Assembly: GCA_026929865.2 (NCBI GenBank)
Contig: CM049404.1
Coordinates: forward strand, 15,158,501-15,222,500
Source of the DNA: Hyperoplus lanceolatus
Lineage: Eukaryota; Chordata; Actinopteri; Uranoscopiformes; Ammodytidae
DNA: 64,000 nucleotides
Reading direction: 5' to 3'
Below, in pieces: positions 61,252 through 64,000 of this stretch. The position numbers and the translations under genes were made by a program. The first letter of the stretch is position 1. Every line of letters begins with the position of its first letter. The notes beneath the pieces are model-generated. The model had not been told where the DNA came from. It was given only the letters and a program-made list of their open reading frames with translations, and made no database searches.

Positions 61252-61448
61252 TGTGTGCCTCTAGGCAGTGGCTGCCGCGCTCTAAGCTGGTGCCGCTCGG
61301 TGTGGACCAGGTGCTGGACAAGGAAAAAATGCTGGAGGGTCGAAAGTCCAACATCCGCAAGTCAGTGCAGGTGGCGTACCACCGCGCCATGCAGCACCGC
61401 AGCAAGGTGCAGGGAGACCCCAGCAGTGAGACCAGTGACAGTGACTGA
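47812..61448 (+). CDS. brpf1: brpf1: bromodomain and PHD finger-containing protein 1 (whole coding span, 15 exons)
   Basis: Nuclear chromatin-reader scaffold of the MOZ/MORF (KAT6A/KAT6B) and HBO1 acetyltransferase complexes with ING5 and MEAF6. The exons join in frame to 1,335 codons (human about 1,214-1,220). In order: a C2H2-type zinc finger (C23, C28, H41/H44/H47), an enhancer-of-polycomb-like segment (about 245-322), a PHD finger (about 335-385), a zinc knuckle and extended PHD (about 386-540), a bromodomain (about 707-826, acetyl-lysine Asn N792 in KYNAKD), a Lys/Arg/Ser linker with [11 protein letters not shown], and a C-terminal PWWP (about 1208-1300), ending SSETSDSD. The N-terminal zinc finger [20 protein letters not shown] is found in BRPF1 and not in BRPF3 or BRD1 as I recall them. 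Extra length comes from a poly-Gly tract and an Arg/acidic tract. Confidence 0.97.
48961..49150 (+). CDS. brpf1: brpf1 coding exon 2: EPL1-like acidic segment
   Basis: Encodes [20 protein letters not shown], then [20 protein letters not shown] and [18 protein letters not shown]. This is the segment that contacts the HAT subunit. Donor AAG|GTACCT. Confidence 0.96.
49253..49540 (+). CDS. brpf1: brpf1 coding exon 3: PHD finger 1 and zinc knuckle
   Basis: Encodes 96 residues: [60 protein letters not shown] and on to the ePHD start. The Cys4-His-Cys3 pattern is complete. BRPF PHD1 reads unmodified histone H3K4. Confidence 0.97.
49968..50485 (+). CDS. brpf1: brpf1 coding exon 4: extended PHD (ePHD) and basic linker
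   Basis: Encodes [60 protein letters not shown] and later a Lys/Arg-rich [17 protein letters not shown] block. The ePHD binds DNA nonspecifically in BRPF proteins. Acceptor CCCCAG|GTC, donor ACAG|GTACAC. Confidence 0.97.
50536..50662 (+). repeat. Dispersed fish repeat, left part (copy 1), split by a LINE
   Basis: Contains GGTCATGAAATCCCTGGAAA and TTTGGAATTAACTGAATGTT, then TTGGAAAAGTTTTGAACTT. The same words recur at 56560-56640, showing a dispersed family. The end CAGG(ATTCA)CTTCCCACGG and the segment TGTGTGGGAACCCT at about 52210 look like the two termini of one element, so the LINE appears to have inserted into it. Confidence 0.55.
50675..52205 (-). mobile_element. 5'-truncated LINE of the L2/CR1 group in brpf1 intron 4
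   Basis: On the minus strand the sequence encodes reverse transcriptase motifs in order: [20 protein letters not shown] (RT 1-2), [34 protein letters not shown], and the catalytic [10 protein letters not shown] box, then [12 protein letters not shown]. The upstream endonuclease is missing. At least three frame breaks (about 51850, 51340-51443 and 51000) and stops make it inactive. The combination of [25 protein letters not shown] and the thumb motif fits the L2/CR1-type LINEs of fish. Confidence 0.85.
50849..52190 (-). pseudogene. LINE reverse transcriptase remnant
   Basis: Decayed open reading frame of the LINE described above: linker [18 protein letters not shown], fingers/palm with YADD, and thumb, in three or more frames. 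No selection for function is expected. Confidence 0.85.
52210..52226 (+). repeat. Dispersed fish repeat, right end (copy 1)
   Basis: TGTGTGGGAACCCTTTA beside the LINE 5' side; probably the other terminus of the element whose left part is at 50536. GGAACCC occurs on both sides of the LINE and may be its target-site duplication. Confidence 0.35.
52419..52617 (+). CDS. brpf1: brpf1 coding exon 5
   Basis: Encodes [20 protein letters not shown], then [20 protein letters not shown] and a Pro-rich end. It matches the BRPF1 region between ePHD and bromodomain. Donor TGT|GTAATT is the phase-0 choice. Confidence 0.93.
52708..52745. repeat. (TG)n microsatellite forming the acceptor tract
   Basis: About 19 TG units running directly into the splice acceptor TGTAG|CCA of brpf1 exon 6. 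Confidence 0.95.
52748..52882 (+). CDS. brpf1: brpf1 coding exon 6: leucine-rich helix [21 protein letters not shown]
   Basis: Encodes 45 residues: [20 protein letters not shown], then [16 protein letters not shown], nearly the same as human BRPF1. Acceptor abuts a TG repeat. Using the upstream AACAG at 52690 instead would put a TAG in frame at 52745-52747. Confidence 0.95.
53438..53566 (+). CDS. brpf1: brpf1 coding exon 7: start of bromodomain
   Basis: Encodes [20 protein letters not shown], then [20 protein letters not shown] and LAE. The bromodomain alpha-Z helix and start of the ZA loop are here. Donor GAG|GTACAC. Confidence 0.95.
54192..54219. repeat. (CA)n microsatellite
   Basis: Fourteen CA units about 90 bases upstream of brpf1 exon 8. 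Confidence 0.9.
54311..54758 (+). CDS. brpf1: brpf1 coding exon 8: bromodomain core and Arg/acidic tract
   Basis: Encodes [40 protein letters not shown] (acetyl-lysine Asn in KYNAKD), then [20 protein letters not shown]. After [18 protein letters not shown] follows a tract of about 45 residues made almost only of Arg, Glu and Asp (54602-54735), coded by GAGAGA/CGAGA-type repeats. Human BRPF1 has no such tract there. Donor GAAG|GTGAGT. Confidence 0.93.
54602..54735 (+). repeat. brpf1: Coding purine-rich repeat encoding an Arg-Glu/Arg-Asp tract
   Basis: GAGAGA/GGGAGA repeats stay in frame as [12 protein letters not shown] dipeptides with RD variants. Slippage in a purine repeat is the likely origin. 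Confidence 0.9.
54769..54941 (-). mobile_element. tRNA-derived SINE, minus strand, next to brpf1 exon 8 donor
   Basis: Read on the minus strand the head carries an A-box-like TGGTGTATTGGTAGAGG (54914-54930) and a B box GGGTTCGAATCC (54876-54887), then a body and an A-rich tail, seen here as a T run from 54769. The T run starts 10 bases after the exon donor at 54759. Confidence 0.8.
55681..56032. mobile_element. MITE with TTAA ends (Kolobok/T2 type), second copy family
   Basis: The left end is TTAAAGGAAAAGTAAG and the right end CTCTCCTTTAA (reverse complement TTAAAGGAGAG). About 350 bp, no coding capacity. The right end is 34 bases upstream of brpf1 exon 9. Confidence 0.75.
56066..56380 (+). 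CDS. brpf1: brpf1 coding exon 9
   Basis: Encodes [20 protein letters not shown], then [20 protein letters not shown] and [20 protein letters not shown], then a Gly/Ser/Asp/His-rich end. It matches human BRPF1 VEEQLKLLLERLDEV .. RRKLAHQRE. Acceptor TGTCACAG. Confidence 0.93.
56550..56670 (+). repeat. Dispersed fish repeat (copy 2)
   Basis: Contains TTCCAAGCCTAGAAAGGGTT and TTGGAAATAACTGAATGTTT, which match 50570-50640 closely. No coding capacity. Confidence 0.6.
56885..56936. repeat. (CT)n polypyrimidine microsatellite at an acceptor
   Basis: CT/TC repeat with one CCCG interruption, acting as the polypyrimidine tract of the brpf1 exon 10 acceptor (TCTAG). Confidence 0.95.
56938..57216 (+). 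CDS. brpf1: brpf1 coding exon 10: [14 protein letters not shown] and AT-hook-like segment
   Basis: Encodes [40 protein letters not shown] and [20 protein letters not shown], all with direct BRPF1 counterparts. Donor CCAG|GTACAG. Confidence 0.96.
57314..57458 (+). CDS. brpf1: brpf1 coding exon 11: Ser-rich linker
   Basis: Encodes [20 protein letters not shown], then [20 protein letters not shown]. Human BRPF1 has [31 protein letters not shown] at this place. Donor CCAG|GTGATT. Confidence 0.94.
58351..58484 (+). CDS. brpf1: brpf1 coding exon 12
   Basis: Encodes [20 protein letters not shown], then [20 protein letters not shown], as in BRPF1 ([15 protein letters not shown] .. SGTENEAYSVG). Donor CATT|GTAAGT; a CA repeat begins 33 bases further on. 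Confidence 0.95.
58518..58583. repeat. (CA)n microsatellite
   Basis: About 33 CA units in brpf1 intron 12, close to the exon 12 donor. Confidence 0.95.
59413..59525 (+). CDS. brpf1: brpf1 coding exon 13: start of PWWP domain
   Basis: Encodes [20 protein letters not shown], then [17 protein letters not shown]. The PWWP signature is the degenerate form seen in BRPF1. Donor CTG|GTGAGA. Confidence 0.95.
59543..60321. mobile_element. MITE with GGGTGTATTCACAC ends and TTA target duplication (PIF/Harbinger type)
   Basis: The termini GGGTGTATTCACAC and GTGTGAATACACCC are exact inverted repeats, flanked by TTA on both sides (59540-59542 and 60322-60324). A 3-bp TWA duplication is typical of PIF/Harbinger. 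About 780 bp, with no transposase seen. It begins 17 bases after the brpf1 exon 13 donor. Confidence 0.8.
60421..60575 (+). CDS. brpf1: brpf1 coding exon 14: PWWP domain
   Basis: Encodes [20 protein letters not shown], then [20 protein letters not shown] and [11 protein letters not shown], nearly identical to human BRPF1 (reader of H3K36me3). Donor CCTG|GTCAGT. Confidence 0.97.
61221..61248. repeat. (GT)n microsatellite before last exon
   Basis: Fourteen GT units ending 16 bases before the acceptor of the last brpf1 exon. Confidence 0.93.
61265..61448 (+). CDS. brpf1: brpf1 coding exon 15: end of PWWP and C-terminus
   Basis: Encodes [20 protein letters not shown], then [20 protein letters not shown] and [20 protein letters not shown], stop TGA at 61446-61448. 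The C-terminal Ser/Asp end is the same as in human BRPF1. Confidence 0.97.
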
Positions 61449-62059
61449 GCACACTAGCCCACCTCACCCCCCCAGGTGTGGTGGTGTACGTGATTTTACT
61501 TTTTCTCTCTCTCTCTATCGAGAGCCCTCCAGCCCTCCGTCACAGAACACATGAGAAACGGCGCCAGTAGCACAGAGTGGGTAAACACATCCACTACACC
61601 GGACCCCCAACCCCCCAAGAGAAGACGCACCATCATGCACACTAAAAGCCGTATTTAATCTGACATGTAAAATATTGTATTTAAGAGAATTGAGAAAAAA
61701 AGGTATTATTAATAATGATAGAAAAAATATACTATGTTCAGAATCATCGATCGAAAACAGTCCTTGTATGTGGTGGATTATATATGTTTAATCATAATGA
61801 CATGAATTACAGTTTACAGACTCAAAAAATATGAACATAGTATTGCACTATAATGCAGACACGACTCTGCCTCTGTCATTACACGTGCGTTCACACATGT
61901 AATCTTAAGTTTTGAACAGGGAGGTGCATGTGGTGTGCATTAAAAAACGCACACAACGCGGCAGGTATGGCTGCGAATGCCAATCGGCCCGGCACGTCTT
62001 CTTCAAACCATTTGCCCACATCTCCGAAAAAACAACAACAAAAACAAAACAATAACTAA

Positions 62060-62065
62060 AATAAA
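62060..62065 (+). terminator. brpf1: brpf1 poly(A) signal AATAAA, proximal
   Basis: AATAAA in CTAAAATAAAGCCTGG, about 610 bases after the stop. Confidence 0.5.
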
Positions 62066-62469
62066 GCCTGGTGCTAGTGTCCAGTATTTTGTCAACGGAG
62101 CACAATGACAGACTGTTGCAGCCTGAACTTGTGGGCAAACCAACGTTTATGTTATTTATTCTATTCTACTAACTCCTTCTTAACAAGTTCCACAAGATCG
62201 TTTTTTGTATAAATATCATGGACTACTTCTAATCACTCCGGCCACACAAGACTTCGTTGTGTGGTCCCTCTTTGTCTGTCACTCTGCGTTCATCATGCCT
62301 CCTGTTTTTACACTTTTGTTAACGTACGTCTGCGTCACGCAGGCACACACCCCATTCAATGAATAATGAGGACAAAACTGAAACATATGATCGCCTCACT
62401 GTCTGTCTTAGTCTCAGGCTGATGGCTTTAGAACTTTTATATATACAGATTGCATAAAGATAGAAGTTT

Positions 62470-62475
62470 AATAAA
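62470..62475 (+). terminator. brpf1: brpf1 poly(A) signal AATAAA, distal
   Basis: AATAAA about 1,020 bases after the stop, followed by GTTGTGGTCACTGTGGGTTT, a good GT-rich downstream element. Confidence 0.6.
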
Positions 62476-62713
62476 AATAATTGAGTTTTTTAAACTGTTG
62501 TGGTCACTGTGGGTTTGTTCTTCCTGGTTTCCCCTCATGATTGTATGGATGTTCCCTGCATGTGCGGCAAAATTGGGTTTAAATGCAAGATATGCCACTT
62601 CTGAACATGATGGTTTTTCTGTTTCTTTAGAGCAGTGGTTCTCAACCTTTTTGAGCCGCGACCCCCAATTTAACATGCACTGCTGTCCGCGACCCCACTC
62701 CGTCCGCCGCCCT

Positions 62714-62739
62714 CCCCCCCCCCCCCCCCCCCCCCCCCC
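62714..62739. repeat. Poly-C run of 26 bases
   Basis: A mononucleotide C tract inside the hAT non-coding end. Its exact length may be an assembly estimate. Confidence 0.9.
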
Positions 62740-63161
62740 ATAATGGATAATAGATAAAGCACTGTCCGTGGTGTGAAACGCCGATCAATACACCGTTTTT
62801 AAATCAGTAAACACTTATAAAGCAGCTATGACTTTTTTATCACTTGGATTTTTCAAAAACATAAAGCAGCATAACTTTTTACGTCAGTAACATACCGACA
62901 ATGCTCCCTACATCCCATCATATTGCTGGTAGTTGAGCCGGTTAAAATGTAAACAAATAGGCCTAACGCAAACTTTCTTTTTTCTTTTTAACGAAATAAA
63001 ACGATAACCAGAGTGTGCTATTTAGGAAGCCTCAACAAAACACACTAGAAAAACAGCCCGTGTTTCATTTTAAACATATATGTTGCTGAGAGCTTAAACA
63101 TGAAAAAGAACGTCATAACATTTTGTAATAACAACTAAAGACTCTCAATCACTACCACTAT

Positions 63162-64000
63162 TTAATGTGATGGATGGGCCTGCTTGTTTGAACAGATCAG
63201 CTGCATTCTTGGCTTTATGTTAGAAACAGCCACTCGGAGATCAGAATCAACAATAAGGAGTCGCGATCTGTATTTGTTTTTCATGTATGTCAGCGCAGAA
63301 AAGGTCTTTTCACACAGATATGTGGATGCAAATGGAAACAGTACATCGGTTGCTGCTTTTGACAGTGCTGCGTACTCTGTTGAAACTGACAACCAGAACT
63401 CTTCCAGTGCGCATGCCGAGAAAGCAGTCTGTAATGTGCGGTCAGAGGAGAGATCGAGCAGGGCGTCCTGCAGCTCTGATGGCAGGTGATGCGCGGTGGA
63501 GGTGGTGAAAGGCTGGCGTATCCAGTCGTACTTTTCTGGCGTGTCATCATTTGGGAAGTACTTACTGAAACTTTCAATCAGGCTTCTGAGGTGAGAGGCA
63601 ATCATTCCTTTCATAGTTTGAATGGATATATCGTAACTATCCATAAAGTCCTCCAGCTCTGGGAACATTTAAACACTCCCCCCGTCCACTCGCGCAGCCC
63701 ATCGCTCCAGCTTTCTCTTAAATGCCGTGACTTTATCAGAGAGAATAAGGACATTTGTGTTTGGGCCTTGTAGGGACAAGTTTAAGCTGTTTAGTTTGTC
63801 AAAAATGCTGGCTATATATGCGAGGCTCGCGACCCACTTTGGGTCAGTCAGATAGTCAGCAAGGGGAGAACTACAGCCTGATAAAAATATGCGGACCTCC
63901 TCACGCAGTTCAAATAGCCTCGTTAAAACTTTGCCATGAGAAAGCCACCTGACATCTGTGTGAAAGAGAAGTGCTTCGTGGTCTGATCCCATTTCCTGAC
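63162..64000 (-). pseudogene. hAT transposase, C-terminal part with in-frame stop
   Basis: Minus-strand protein similar to the ZBED5/FAM200/SCAND3-type transposase-derived proteins. It starts within the RNase-H-like core (TDVRWLSHGKVLTRLFELRE, SLAYIASIFDKLNSLNLSLQ) and ends with the hATC dimerisation domain (STYLCEKTFSALTYMKNKYR). One TAA stop lies at 63669-63671 (between GGSV and MFPELEDF), with the same frame continuing on both sides, so a single substitution probably broke it. The N-terminal BED finger, if any, is beyond the window. Confidence 0.85.

Larger units (their letters stand above)
61449..62490 (+). other. brpf1: brpf1 3' UTR (probable extent)
   Basis: A/T-rich, without a coding frame of interest. 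Ends before the hAT element at 62633. Confidence 0.65.
62633..64000 (-). mobile_element. hAT (Charlie-like) DNA transposon, 3' end, runs off the window
   Basis: The terminus reads CAGTGGTTCTCAACCTTTTT, the characteristic Charlie-type hAT end. The 8 bases before it (CTTTAGAG) are a plausible target duplication, but the partner end lies beyond the window. A C run (62714-62739) follows. The transposase is read on the minus strand. Confidence 0.85.

Overview
The window is vertebrate nuclear DNA, almost certainly from a teleost fish. It has large intron-rich genes with GT..AG introns, long CA/GT and TTTC microsatellites, and fish-type transposable elements (Tc1, Kolobok/T2 and Harbinger MITEs, tRNA-derived SINEs, an L2-group LINE, a Charlie-like hAT). 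There are no operons, ribosome binding sites, CRISPR arrays or bacterial/phage genes. Exon boundaries below were read by hand from splice sites and reading-frame continuity, not from transcripts.

Layout. 1-4540: upstream non-coding DNA. 4540-5755: promoter and 5' UTR of the first gene. 5756-43297: a WNK-family kinase that I identify as wnk2, as 30 coding exons whose frames join without a break (about 2,739 codons, or about 2,436 if the optional 0.9-kb exon 9 is skipped). Its 12.2-kb first intron holds a SINE and probable MITEs. Later introns hold a Tc1 transposon (31188-32802), a TTAA-flanked MITE (37442-37884) and several microsatellites. 43298 to about 45600: wnk2 3' UTR with several AATAAA signals. 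About 46000-47811: promoter/5' UTR region of the second gene. 47812-61448: brpf1, as 15 coding exons (1,335 codons), with a LINE, a SINE, two MITEs and an older nested repeat in its introns. 61449 to about 62490: brpf1 3' UTR. 62633-64000: the end of a hAT transposon on the minus strand, running off the window.

Biology. WNK kinases are chloride-sensing Ser/Thr kinases that activate SPAK/OSR1 and thereby cation-chloride cotransporters. This copy keeps the WNK-type Lys/Cys arrangement, both PF2-like domains, an RFx[V/I] docking motif and the acidic KLHL3-binding motif. BRPF1 is the scaffold of the MOZ/MORF (KAT6A/KAT6B) histone acetyltransferase complex; this copy keeps the N-terminal zinc finger, PHD-knuckle-ePHD, bromodomain and PWWP. 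The two genes lie head-to-tail on the plus strand. I see no functional link between them beyond linkage.

No previously undescribed biological system is evident. The points most worth checking are the long alternative-looking exon 9 of wnk2, the arginine/acidic tract that follows the brpf1 bromodomain, the microsatellites and transposons lying within a few bases of splice sites, the nearly intact Tc1 copy, and the WNK1/WNK3-like C-terminal tail of wnk2.
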